A stretch of DNA of 27,788 bases from an uncultured Gammaproteobacteria bacterium (GTDB lineage: Bacteria; Pseudomonadota; Gammaproteobacteria; Nitrosococcales; Methylophagaceae): contig CAJXPP010000005.1 in the NCBI GenBank assembly GCA_913058195.1, forward strand, positions 1 through 27,788, given 5' to 3'. The notes beneath the pieces are model-generated. The model was not told the origin of the DNA and searched no databases. It was given only the letters and a program-made list of their open reading frames with translations. The number at the start of each line of letters is the position of its first letter. The first letter of the stretch is position 1. This document shows positions 15,247-22,581 of the stretch, in pieces. The position numbers and the translations under genes are program-made.

Positions 15247-16179
15247 TTATTTGCTAGCTTTAGTTGATTTGTACAGTGAACCTTTATTTTCGTTAGCTTG
15301 TGTTTTAAAGCGACGATGAACCCAAAAATACTGTTCGGGAGATTGACGTATTTCTTGTTCGATAACATCGTTAATACGTTGTGCATCAACTAACTCATCT
15401 CCGGAAGGAAAGTTTTCTAGTGGTTTACCTAGCGTTAATGTGTAATGACCGTTTTCATCCCGTCTAGGTACAAAAGGAATGACAGCTGCACCACTCATTT
15501 TTACCAGGCGAGATGTTGCGGGAATAGTGGCTGCCGTGACACCAAAGAACTTGGCAAAGATACTGGGCTTGGAACCGAAGTCTTGATCTGGAGCGTACCA
15601 AATGACTTTGTTTTTACGTAAGGCACGTACCATTGTTCTAGGGTCTTTTTGTAAAACAATACCTTCACTATGCTTTATTCTTGCACGCATCATGATGGTG
15701 TTGAATAATTTATTATTCATTTTTCTAAACATGACATGACAAGGTGTATGCAACATGATTAAGCGGCCACCGATTTCCATGCTAGTGAAGTGACCAGTTA
15801 ATAGGATTACTCCTTTGCCTTTTTCTAATGCGGCATCAAGATGTTCTAACCCTTTATAAGTGACGCGTTTGCGTAATTGCTTATCACTTGCCCACCAACT
15901 CAGTGCGGTTTCAATTGGCATTATACCAATTGAAAACCTGAGTTTTTCAAGTAATTCCGCACGTTCAGCATTAGATAGTTCTGGGTAGCAAAGTTCTAGA
16001 TTACGCCTTGCGATAGCAAATCGCTTTTTGACTAGTGGAGAGATGATAAGGCTAATGAGCTTACCAAGTTTTAACTGGATACTGACAGGGAAATAGATTG
16101 TAATATAAACCAACAATAGTCCTAGCCAACTGAACCAGTAACGAGGATGTAAAAACTGTAATAATGTTGTTTCAGCCAT
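15247..16179 (-). CDS. lpxL: LpxL/LpxM-type lipid A late acyltransferase
   Basis: This inner-membrane enzyme transfers an acyl chain from acyl-ACP onto a Kdo-lipid A precursor (HtrB superfamily). Its 310 residues match the family. A single N-terminal membrane segment lies at about 17-33 (YWFSWLGLLLVYITIYF). The catalytic H-x4-E is LTGHFTSME (His130, Glu135). VIWYAPDQDFG (192-202) matches the conserved WYAPD(H/Q)D(F/Y)G motif. FRKMNNKLFN and IPATSRLVKMSGAAVIPFVPRR also fit. LpxL is the likelier assignment, but LpxM, LpxP or another acyl specificity cannot be excluded. It is followed closely by the ELM1 and GT4 genes. Confidence 0.9.
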   Translation of the reverse strand: MAETTLLQFLHPRYWFSWLGLLLVYITIYFPVSIQLKLGKLISLIISPLVKKRFAIARRNLELCYPELSNAERAELLEKLRFSIGIMPIETALSWWASDKQLRKRVTYKGLEHLDAALEKGKGVILLTGHFTSMEIGGRLIMLHTPCHVMFRKMNNKLFNTIMMRARIKHSEGIVLQKDPRTMVRALRKNKVIWYAPDQDFGSKPSIFAKFFGVTAATIPATSRLVKMSGAAVIPFVPRRDENGHYTLTLGKPLENFPSGDELVDAQRINDVIEQEIRQSPEQYFWVHRRFKTQANENKGSLYKSTKASK

Positions 16180-16201
16180 AAGACAATCGATTACTTGCCG
16201 A

Positions 16202-17014
16202 TTAATGCAGGGTGCTGTGGGCGATAAAAATGAAAATAGTACCCGCTGCGATCAAGACTATTTGTTGTAGGGTTTCTGACGGTTTAACTTTTGCATGTAA
16301 GCCGGGGATAAGATCGGCGACAGCAATATAAATAAAGCTAGAGGCTGCGACGATTAAAATATAAGGTAATAGATGTTGCATATCAGATAATGCGAAATAA
16401 GCTAGTAGTGCACCGACAACGGTACCCAAGCTGGATAATATGTTGTAATACAATGCTTTACTACGCTTAAATCCACTGTGCAACAGAATAACAAAGTCGC
16501 CAAGTTCTTGAGGGATCTCATGGGCAGCGATTGCTAGTGAGGTAACGATACCTAGATGCAGGTCCGTCATAAACGCAGCGGCAATTAATATTCCGTCAAC
16601 AAAATTATGAATCGTATCGCCAACTAATATTAGCGTTCCTGCTGCTTGGCCTTTATTTGCATGGCCGTGAGAGTGACTATGTGCAGAAGTTGTCTCTTCT
16701 GGTAGGTGGGCATCGCAATGATCATGATGACAGTGACGCCATAAGACGAGCTTTTCTAATACAAAAAAGGACAGTAGACCTAATAATAAAGTCAGGCCAA
16801 TATCATGGGCGTCAACGTGTACTTCATGCTCTAATGCATGAGGAATTAGACCTAGAAAAGAGGCCCCTAATAAGGCGCCAATCGCAAAACTGACAAGGTG
16901 GGGGACAGCAACATTTCTTGCTCTTTCAGATAATAATAAAAAGCTTGAGGCAAGGATGACACTCAGTAGTCCACCAATCAGGCTAAAGCCGATAATCCAA
17001 AATAATAGTTCCAT
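16202..17014 (-). CDS. ZIP-family divalent metal transporter
   Basis: A 270-residue inner-membrane permease with about eight hydrophobic segments. A cytoplasmic His-rich loop at about 94-118 (HCHHDHCDAH and AHSHSHGHA) is typical of ZIP proteins. The fourth and fifth segments carry the metal-path signatures GDTIHNFVDGILIAAAF (132-148) and IAAHEIPQELGDFVILLHSG (162-181), with the two His and Glu clusters used for Zn2+/Fe2+. The likely substrate is zinc, but iron, manganese or other divalent metals are possible. It lies within a surface-glycan/envelope block and probably shares its transcript, although a 50-base gap separates it from pgeF. Confidence 0.93.
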   Translation of the reverse strand: MELLFWIIGFSLIGGLLSVILASSFLLLSERARNVAVPHLVSFAIGALLGASFLGLIPHALEHEVHVDAHDIGLTLLLGLLSFFVLEKLVLWRHCHHDHCDAHLPEETTSAHSHSHGHANKGQAAGTLILVGDTIHNFVDGILIAAAFMTDLHLGIVTSLAIAAHEIPQELGDFVILLHSGFKRSKALYYNILSSLGTVVGALLAYFALSDMQHLLPYILIVAASSFIYIAVADLIPGLHAKVKPSETLQQIVLIAAGTIFIFIAHSTLH

Positions 17015-17064
17015 CGTGTTCCTGTTAGAGCCAATCTAGGGCAAATTAATAGCGTGATCATACC

Positions 17065-17805
17065 TTATTTATGTGCAATCCAGATCATTGATGCCATTCT
17101 GCCTGTGATTCCATCACGACGGTATGAGAAGAAATGTTCAGGTTCAGAGACTGTACAGTGCTCACCACCAAAAATAGCATGTGTACCGTGGGCTATTAAT
17201 TTTTGCCTTGCAAGCAAATATATATCAGCAAGGTAATGTGATTCGTCTATTTGCTTGAAAGCTTTGTGGGCAAGGGAGGAGCTATGAGTAAAAGCTTTAA
17301 CGACATCATGGCCCACTTCAAATTCATCTGGGCCAATAGCAGGGCCAAGCCAAGCTAGTACTTCATTCGGCTCACATTTAAACTGTTGTAGTGTGTTTTC
17401 TAAAATGCCTGAGGATAAACCTCGCCAGCCAGCATGAATTGCGGCAATGTGATCGCTTTTAGTGTTACATAATAAGATGGGTAAGCAGTCTGCCGTCATA
17501 ACCGCACAGACTTGATCAGGCTGTGAACTCACGATGGCATCCGCAGTATCATTACCTTGCCAATCATTCGCTGAGATGAGTTGTGAGCCATGAACTTGAT
17601 TTAGCCAGCGCGGCAATTCAGGTAGCGATGCTTGATCTAATAGTGAGTGACGATTTTTCAGGACGGTACTCAAACTATCACCCACATGCGACCCTAAGTT
17701 AAGGCTATCGAATGGGTCTTGACTAAAACCACCATTTCGAGTGGTTGAAAGCGCCTGAATATTATTAGGTGCAGGCCAGTCTGGATGAATAAATTCACGA
17801 GTCAT
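17065..17805 (-). CDS. pgeF: PgeF (YfiH) peptidoglycan editing factor
   Basis: A 246-residue protein of the DUF152/multicopper-polyphenol-oxidase-related family. In E. coli this zinc-binding cytosolic hydrolase removes misincorporated L-serine from UDP-MurNAc-peptide. Metal ligands appear as His72 (NQVHGSQ), Cys107 (MTADCLPILL) and His124 (AAIHAGWRGL). The final part has FSYRRDGITGRMASMIWI, which is family typical. Its stop and the previous gene's start share the TAATG arrangement with the IMPase-like gene upstream. Older annotations call it polyphenol oxidase (laccase); the editing role is transferred from E. coli YfiH. Confidence 0.9.
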   Translation of the reverse strand: MTREFIHPDWPAPNNIQALSTTRNGGFSQDPFDSLNLGSHVGDSLSTVLKNRHSLLDQASLPELPRWLNQVHGSQLISANDWQGNDTADAIVSSQPDQVCAVMTADCLPILLCNTKSDHIAAIHAGWRGLSSGILENTLQQFKCEPNEVLAWLGPAIGPDEFEVGHDVVKAFTHSSSLAHKAFKQIDESHYLADIYLLARQKLIAHGTHAIFGGEHCTVSEPEHFFSYRRDGITGRMASMIWIAHK

Positions 17806-18599
17806 TATTGTTGAGGAACAGCTAGGTATTCACGCCATTGCGTGAATAGCTCATGATCTAAAGCGGCAACGGTTGATTGTGGTTTTAGACTAGAACAATC
17901 AAGATGATTTCCTTCCAATGAACAGCTGTATGCGCCTGCTTCATTTAATATTAATTGTGCCGCCGCATAATCCCAGAGATGTTGCTTAGCATGCAAATAG
18001 ATATGTCCACGACCTGCAGCAACCCAACATAATTCCAATGCTATCGAGCCTAAACTACGCTGTGAAGCGTATGGCCTATTAGTGACAAGTTGCGTTGCTA
18101 GGGGAGCAGAGAGGCGTTTGAAATCAATCAATGCAATTGATTGCTTGAGCGATAAACCCGATTGCTTCGTCACAAGTTTTTGATCGTTTAAATAAGCACC
18201 TTGGCCCAATTGAGCAGAAAAGCATTCATCTCGTACAGGATCATAAACTAAACCAAGAATGGATTCCCCTTCACTTATTAATGCTAGAGAAACTGAAAAA
18301 TAAGGCATGCCTGCGGCAAAATTACTTGTGCCATCAATAGGATCTAAACACCACAGCGGTTTATTCGATGCTAATAAACTTTGCTGTTCTTCAGATGTCA
18401 TTTCTTCACCCAACAAGACAATATCAGGATAATGTTGTTTTAGTTCAGACTCAATTCTATTTTGTATTAATAAATCAGCTTCAGTGACAACACTTCCATC
18501 TGGTTTATAGGCACGTTCTATAGCATTAAAGCGAGGTAAAACCTCAGTTTTAGCCGCCGTAATAATAATTTTTTTCAGCAATTCAATATCAATATTCAT
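17805..18599 (-). CDS. Inositol monophosphatase-family phosphatase
   Basis: A 264-residue Mg2+-dependent, Li+-sensitive type phosphatase. Metal ligands are Glu65 (LLGEEMTSEE), Asp86 and Asp89 in WCLDPIDGTSNF (83-94), and Asp210 in LWDYAAAQLILNEAGA. The family includes IMPase/SuhB, CysQ (3'-phosphoadenosine phosphatase) and archaeal FBPase-like enzymes, and the substrate is not decided by these motifs. A C-terminal HLWDYAAAQL is closer to the generic IMPase pattern. It starts the minus-strand run toward pgeF and the ZIP transporter, and diverges from rsmE across a 95-base gap that contains an imperfect palindrome. Confidence 0.88.
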   Translation of the reverse strand: MNIDIELLKKIIITAAKTEVLPRFNAIERAYKPDGSVVTEADLLIQNRIESELKQHYPDIVLLGEEMTSEEQQSLLASNKPLWCLDPIDGTSNFAAGMPYFSVSLALISEGESILGLVYDPVRDECFSAQLGQGAYLNDQKLVTKQSGLSLKQSIALIDFKRLSAPLATQLVTNRPYASQRSLGSIALELCWVAAGRGHIYLHAKQHLWDYAAAQLILNEAGAYSCSLEGNHLDCSSLKPQSTVAALDHELFTQWREYLAVPQQ

Positions 18600-18637
18600 C
18601 GTGGCGTATAGTCCAACATGGAGAGGTTATCCTTCAA

Positions 18638-18674
18638 ACATGATGTTACACCATGTAAACTGATCCCAATATTA
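18638..18674. promoter_or_regulatory. Imperfect palindrome and possible rsmE promoter in a divergent gap
   Basis: ACATGATGTTACACCATGT (18638-18656) is a 19-base near-palindrome with 8 of 9 arm positions paired around the central T. TTACAC at 18646-18651, with an ATATTA box at 18669-18674, could serve as a plus-strand promoter for rsmE. No identified regulator matches. The call is low-confidence sequence pattern only. Confidence 0.3.
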
Positions 18675-18694
18675 ATCTATCTGTTTATTTTTAT

Positions 18695-19423
18695 ATGCGA
18701 ATTACTCGATTTTATTGTCCCGAACTCAAACCTGATGCTCAAGTTTTTACTTTACCAGCCGCTGCACACCGCCATGCAATTCAGGTGTTAAGACTAAAAA
18801 GAGGTGACCAGATTCGCTTGTTTGATGGTCAAGGATTTGAATGTGAAGCCGATCTTATTGAGGTATCTAAACGTGACTCACAGGTTCAAGTTGGTAAACG
18901 AATTGATATTGGCAATGAATCTCCATTAACGATTACCTTATTGCAAGGGGTTTCACGGGGTGAAAGAATGGACTATGCCCTGCAAAAAGCCGTTGAGCTG
19001 GGCGTGACACGTGTGATTCCTGTCGTCACAGAACGCTGTAATGTACAACTATCGAATGGCCGTGCAGATAAGCGTTTAAGTCATTGGCAAGGTGTCATAG
19101 TCAGTGCTTGTGAACAAAGTGGTCGTAGTTTTGTGCCCGAATTAACAAATGTGATGTTATTAGATGACGCCTTATTAACATGTGATGCACAATGCAAACT
19201 GGTTTTAGAGCCGCTAGCAAGAGCAGGCTTTACCAGTGTAGAAAAACAAGATGATCTTGCATTATTAATTGGGCCAGAAGGTGGCTTTAGTGAACAAGAA
19301 ATTGCGCAAGCAAATAAGGCCGATTTTCAGTCTATTCGTTTTGGGCCAAGGATTTTAAGGACAGAAACTGCTACGGTGGCAGCTTTAGCCGTTGTTCAAG
19401 CGCTATGGGGTGATTTAGGTTGA
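18695..19423 (+). CDS. rsmE: 16S rRNA (uracil-1498-N3)-methyltransferase RsmE
   Basis: This SPOUT-class enzyme (E. coli YggJ) methylates U1498 of 16S rRNA using S-adenosylmethionine. Its 242 residues match the family. The N-terminal PUA-like part (1-70) includes HRHAIQVLRLKRGDQI, and the knot region carries ERMDYALQKAVELGVTRVIP, SACEQSGR, LIGPEGGFSEQEI (191-203) and GPRILRTETATVAAL (217-231). These are the RsmE SAM-binding hallmarks. The stop TGA overlaps the TTG start of the next gene by four bases. Confidence 0.96.
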   Translation: MRITRFYCPELKPDAQVFTLPAAAHRHAIQVLRLKRGDQIRLFDGQGFECEADLIEVSKRDSQVQVGKRIDIGNESPLTITLLQGVSRGERMDYALQKAVELGVTRVIPVVTERCNVQLSNGRADKRLSHWQGVIVSACEQSGRSFVPELTNVMLLDDALLTCDAQCKLVLEPLARAGFTSVEKQDDLALLIGPEGGFSEQEIAQANKADFQSIRFGPRILRTETATVAALAVVQALWGDLG

Positions 19424-19731
19424 TTGATAATGGTTTTACAGTTTTGTTACTTTGCGGTCTTGCTTGGTTTTGGTGGGATGGTCGTGGCGCCGCAGAGCGG
19501 GCCATTAAAGCAGCACAGCAAAGCTGTGAACAGGCTGATTTAGTCTTTTTAAATGATACAGTTGGCTGGAAAAAACTACGCTTGAAAAGAAATAAACGTG
19601 GCCGAGTTCAGTTTCAACGAACTTATTTCTTTGAGTTCTCTAGTGATATGGAGCGACGTTATCAAGGGGAAATTATTATGCTTGGACAGCATGTGACGGA
19701 CATAAACTTAGATGCATATCGTGTATCTTAA
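19420..19731 (+). CDS. DUF3301 family small membrane-anchored protein
   Basis: A 103-residue protein with a single N-terminal membrane segment (about 6-21, including VLLLCGLAWFWWDGRG), then a basic cytoplasmic or periplasmic part. It contains LNDTVGWKKLRLKRN (44-58) and the family-like YFFEFSSDMERRYQGEI. It matches DUF3301, of unknown function, usually found beside rsmE. Translation appears to begin at TTG 19420, where TTGA is shared with the rsmE stop; a downstream ATG would lose the membrane segment. A coupled rsmE-DUF3301 pair is therefore likely. Confidence 0.8.
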   Translation: MIDNGFTVLLLCGLAWFWWDGRGAAERAIKAAQQSCEQADLVFLNDTVGWKKLRLKRNKRGRVQFQRTYFFEFSSDMERRYQGEIIMLGQHVTDINLDAYRVS

Positions 19732-19732
19732 A

Positions 19733-19761
19733 TTGTCATTTTCTTTGATAGTTTATGATAT
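19733..19761 (+). promoter_or_regulatory. Possible promoter of the tail-anchored response regulator
   Basis: TTGTCA (19733-19738) is followed after 17 bases by TGATAT (19756-19761), or after 15 bases by TATGAT. The region is A/T-rich and no better pair is visible. The call rests on consensus similarity only. Confidence 0.3.
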
Positions 19762-19788
19762 ATATACAGTTATTTTAAGGTGAACAAA

Positions 19789-20961
19789 ATGCAAAAAACA
19801 GCGATTGTAGTGGATGATTCTCGTGTCGCACGAATGACATTAAAAAAATTACTCCTCGCCGATAACTTTGAAGTAATCGAATTTGGTAGTGGAGAGGAAG
19901 TCCTAAATTATTTGGAGTCCATTAATACTAATCCTGACATTATTTTCATGGATGTGATGATGGATGGCATGGATGGCTTAACTGCAACAAGAAAGCTAAA
20001 AGAAAACTCAAAGTTGAGTAGAATCCCTGTCGTTATGTGTACAGGAAATGATACCGAAGAAGATAGACAAAAAGCACTAGCAGCAGGAGCTATAACAGCA
20101 TTAACCAAACCTCCAGTAGCACAAGCCTTAGCCGAAATAATTGCAAATGTTAATGTGGTTTCTCAGCATATCGAAGAAGAACCTGTTGCAGCATTTGAGC
20201 AAGCTGCCTTTATGATTAAGGCTCGCACAGAAATTGAAAAACAATTGACTGAGCAGTTAGAAATAAAAAGCCGTCAAATCGCTGAAGAAACGACTAATAG
20301 GATTGTTGCCGAACAAGTTAATGCAAAAATAGACAATATTCAAAGGCAATTAGCAGCGCAGACTGAGTCTGTTCGCACTGAGAACGCTTCAAGTAATATT
20401 GAAGGCGCAGTTGCTGAAGCATGTAAGCTTGCAGCTGAGGAAAATGTTTCACGGATAGCGGCAACGACAATTCAGCAGATTGTTGGAGAAGCTAATTTAC
20501 CGAAACAAGTGAGTGACTTCTTAGCTCAAGAAGGTGAAGAGTGGTTAACGGATCAAGAAGAAGAATTAGGTTCGCAGTTAAACGCTCAATTAGAACTTCA
20601 TATTCCCCGCATAGTTAATGAGCATTTAAATACCAATTTGAAGTCATTAATTACACCTATTGTGTCAGATCTTACTGATACCCAGCGAGTGGATAGTACA
20701 GAGACATTAACAAAGATCCAGGTTGAACAAATAGTGAATAGTTCGCTTCATAGCTATACACCGACTGTAGTGCAACCAATGATTGGCAGTGAAATAAGAA
20801 AACGATTTTCTGAACAAGAAGAGACGGATAGTGATAGCAATGATGCCTTAACTCAGGTAAAACTACAGCTTACAAGGCTGAAAGCTATTACGATTGCTTT
20901 AGGTTTAGTGGTAACTGGTTTACTTGCTGTTGTGCTTAATGAAATCTTTTTAAGACTTTAA
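19789..20961 (+). CDS. Tail-anchored response regulator: receiver domain, long helical rod, C-terminal membrane segment
   Basis: A 390-residue protein. Residues 1-120 form a receiver domain with acidic residues Asp9 and Asp10 (VVDDSRVAR), phospho-acceptor Asp55 (FMDVMMDGMDG), Thr85 and Lys107 (LTKPP), so phosphorylation competence is expected. Residues about 125-355 are Q/E/A-rich, predicted helical and partly coiled coil, with no recognisable effector domain. A hydrophobic segment at about 367-386 (ITIALGLVVTGLLAVVLNEI) ends four residues before the C-terminus. Such a C-tail anchor after a receiver is unusual. The start is chosen at ATG 19789 because AAGGTGA (19777-19783) is a good ribosome site five bases away; an upstream GTG (19780) would lie inside that site. 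A partner kinase is not visible. It precedes prmC by seven bases. Confidence 0.8.
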   Translation: MQKTAIVVDDSRVARMTLKKLLLADNFEVIEFGSGEEVLNYLESINTNPDIIFMDVMMDGMDGLTATRKLKENSKLSRIPVVMCTGNDTEEDRQKALAAGAITALTKPPVAQALAEIIANVNVVSQHIEEEPVAAFEQAAFMIKARTEIEKQLTEQLEIKSRQIAEETTNRIVAEQVNAKIDNIQRQLAAQTESVRTENASSNIEGAVAEACKLAAEENVSRIAATTIQQIVGEANLPKQVSDFLAQEGEEWLTDQEEELGSQLNAQLELHIPRIVNEHLNTNLKSLITPIVSDLTDTQRVDSTETLTKIQVEQIVNSSLHSYTPTVVQPMIGSEIRKRFSEQEETDSDSNDALTQVKLQLTRLKAITIALGLVVTGLLAVVLNEIFLRL

Positions 20962-20968
20962 ATAAGCA

Positions 20969-21799
20969 ATGAATATCGCTGATGCTTTGAAATATGGCCG
21001 TGATGGACTCGCAGTAATGGAAAGCCCTGAAATTGATAGCCAAGTATTACTTTGTCATGTCTTAAAACGTACAACGGTCTATTTGCATACATGGCAAGAT
21101 AAAGTCTTAACATTAGAGCAAAATAAGGAATTTGTAAGGCTGATTGAACAACGTCAACATGGGCATCCTGTCGCTCATTTGACAGGGCAAAGAGGCTTTT
21201 GGTCTTTGGATTTAAAAGTGACTAACGATACTTTGATTCCACGACCTGATACGGAATTATTAGTGTCATTAGCCATAGCTAAAATATCTGATGATATGTG
21301 CATTGCCGACTTAGGAACGGGCTCCGGTGCTATTGCTTTATCATTGGCGATAGAAAAACCGAATAATACTTTTATTGCCATGGATTATTCTTTTCCAGCA
21401 CTTTTGGTCGCTAAAGTGAATGCTGTAAATAATAATGTAAACAAGGTCTTTTTTTTGCAAGGAAGTTGGTTAGAAGCTATTGCAGAGAAAAGCCTAGATA
21501 TGATTGTTAGTAACCCGCCCTATATTGAACAAGATGACCCGCATTTATTAGAAGGCGATGTACGGTTTGAGCCAATAACTGCATTGACGTCGGGTGCTGA
21601 TGGTTTAGATGATATTCGAAAAATAATTGCTCAAGCAAAATATTGTTTGAGACCCTTAGGCTGGTTAATGATTGAACATGGTTACCATCAAGCACAGCAG
21701 GTTATTCAGTTATTTGAACAAGCGAGCTTTGTTGCCGTGAAATCTGAGCAAGATTTTGGTGGTAATGATCGGGTTGTTATTGGGCAATTCCCAGCATGA
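20969..21799 (+). CDS. prmC: Peptide chain release factor N5-glutamine methyltransferase PrmC (HemK)
   Basis: PrmC methylates the GGQ glutamine of release factors RF1 and RF2. The protein is 276 residues, the usual length. The N-terminal helical domain covers about 1-75. The methyltransferase domain has IPRPDTELLV (90-99), the SAM motif DLGTGSGAIALSLA (114-127), MDYSFPALLVAKVNA, and the catalytic NPPY (182-185), followed by IEQDDPHL. It lies seven bases after the tail-anchored response regulator and 28 bases before moeB. The common upstream neighbour prfA is absent here, replaced by the regulator gene. No defect is seen. Confidence 0.95.
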   Translation: MNIADALKYGRDGLAVMESPEIDSQVLLCHVLKRTTVYLHTWQDKVLTLEQNKEFVRLIEQRQHGHPVAHLTGQRGFWSLDLKVTNDTLIPRPDTELLVSLAIAKISDDMCIADLGTGSGAIALSLAIEKPNNTFIAMDYSFPALLVAKVNAVNNNVNKVFFLQGSWLEAIAEKSLDMIVSNPPYIEQDDPHLLEGDVRFEPITALTSGADGLDDIRKIIAQAKYCLRPLGWLMIEHGYHQAQQVIQLFEQASFVAVKSEQDFGGNDRVVIGQFPA

Positions 21800-21827
21800 G
21801 ACATAATTTATATTTTGGAATATATGA

Positions 21828-22580
21828 ATGAACGACGATCAATTATTACGTTATAGTCGACAAGTTTTATTGCCTCAGATCGATATTGACGGGCAGATGA
21901 AATTTTTGGAAGGACGGGTATTAATTATCGGGCTAGGTGGGCTAGGCTCCCCAGTTGCAATGTATTTAGCCGCTGCAGGCGTCGGTCACTTAACGCTGGT
22001 GGATGATGATGAGGTTGAAGTCTCTAATTTACAACGACAAATTATTCATGGTGAGGATGATCTTGGGCGCCTGAAAGTTGAATCTGCTGCAGAAGCTATT
22101 AGCGATCTTAATAGTGCCTGTCAGGTTAAGGTGAAAACGAATCGATTAGATCGCGATGCGTTAACTGTCGAAGTAAATAAAGCTGATGTCGTTGTTGATT
22201 GTAGTGATAATTTTGCCAGCCGTTTTTTATTAAATGAGGTCACTCAAGCCTGCAAAACACCCTTGGTTTCAGGCGCAGCAATCCGCATGGAAGGTCAAGT
22301 TACCGTGTATGATTCAAGGCAAGAAGGCAGTGCATGTTATCGCTGTGTATATGAAGATAATGGAGAGTTACAACAAACTTGTTCTGAGTCTGGTGTTTTA
22401 TCACCATTATTAGGAATAATTGGTAGTATGCAAGCGGTGGAAACGCTTAAGTTATTAGCTGGGGTAGGCGAGCCACTCTCTGAGCGATTAATGATTCATG
22501 ATGCCTTATCGATGACATGGCGTGAAATAAAATTACGACAAGATCCTACTTGTCCTGTATGCAAAAAGGTTAACGATTAA
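21828..22580 (+). CDS. moeB: MoeB/ThiF-family adenylyltransferase (E1-like), probably MoeB
   Basis: This ATP-dependent enzyme adenylates the C-terminus of a small sulfur-carrier protein (MoaD in molybdopterin synthesis; ThiS in thiamine). It has 250 residues. The nucleotide-binding GLGGLGSPVAMYLAAAGVG (35-53), the DDDEVEVSNLQRQI segment (59-72) and DCSDNFASRFLLNE (124-137) are canonical. Two CxxC zinc pairs are visible: Cys170/Cys173 (SACYRC) and Cys242/Cys245 (CPVC). The prmC-moeB order is well known in gammaproteobacteria, which favours MoeB over ThiF. The reading frame starts at ATG 21828; the ATG at 21824 is in another frame. Confidence 0.92.
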   Translation: MNDDQLLRYSRQVLLPQIDIDGQMKFLEGRVLIIGLGGLGSPVAMYLAAAGVGHLTLVDDDEVEVSNLQRQIIHGEDDLGRLKVESAAEAISDLNSACQVKVKTNRLDRDALTVEVNKADVVVDCSDNFASRFLLNEVTQACKTPLVSGAAIRMEGQVTVYDSRQEGSACYRCVYEDNGELQQTCSESGVLSPLLGIIGSMQAVETLKLLAGVGEPLSERLMIHDALSMTWREIKLRQDPTCPVCKKVND

Positions 22581-22581
22581 A

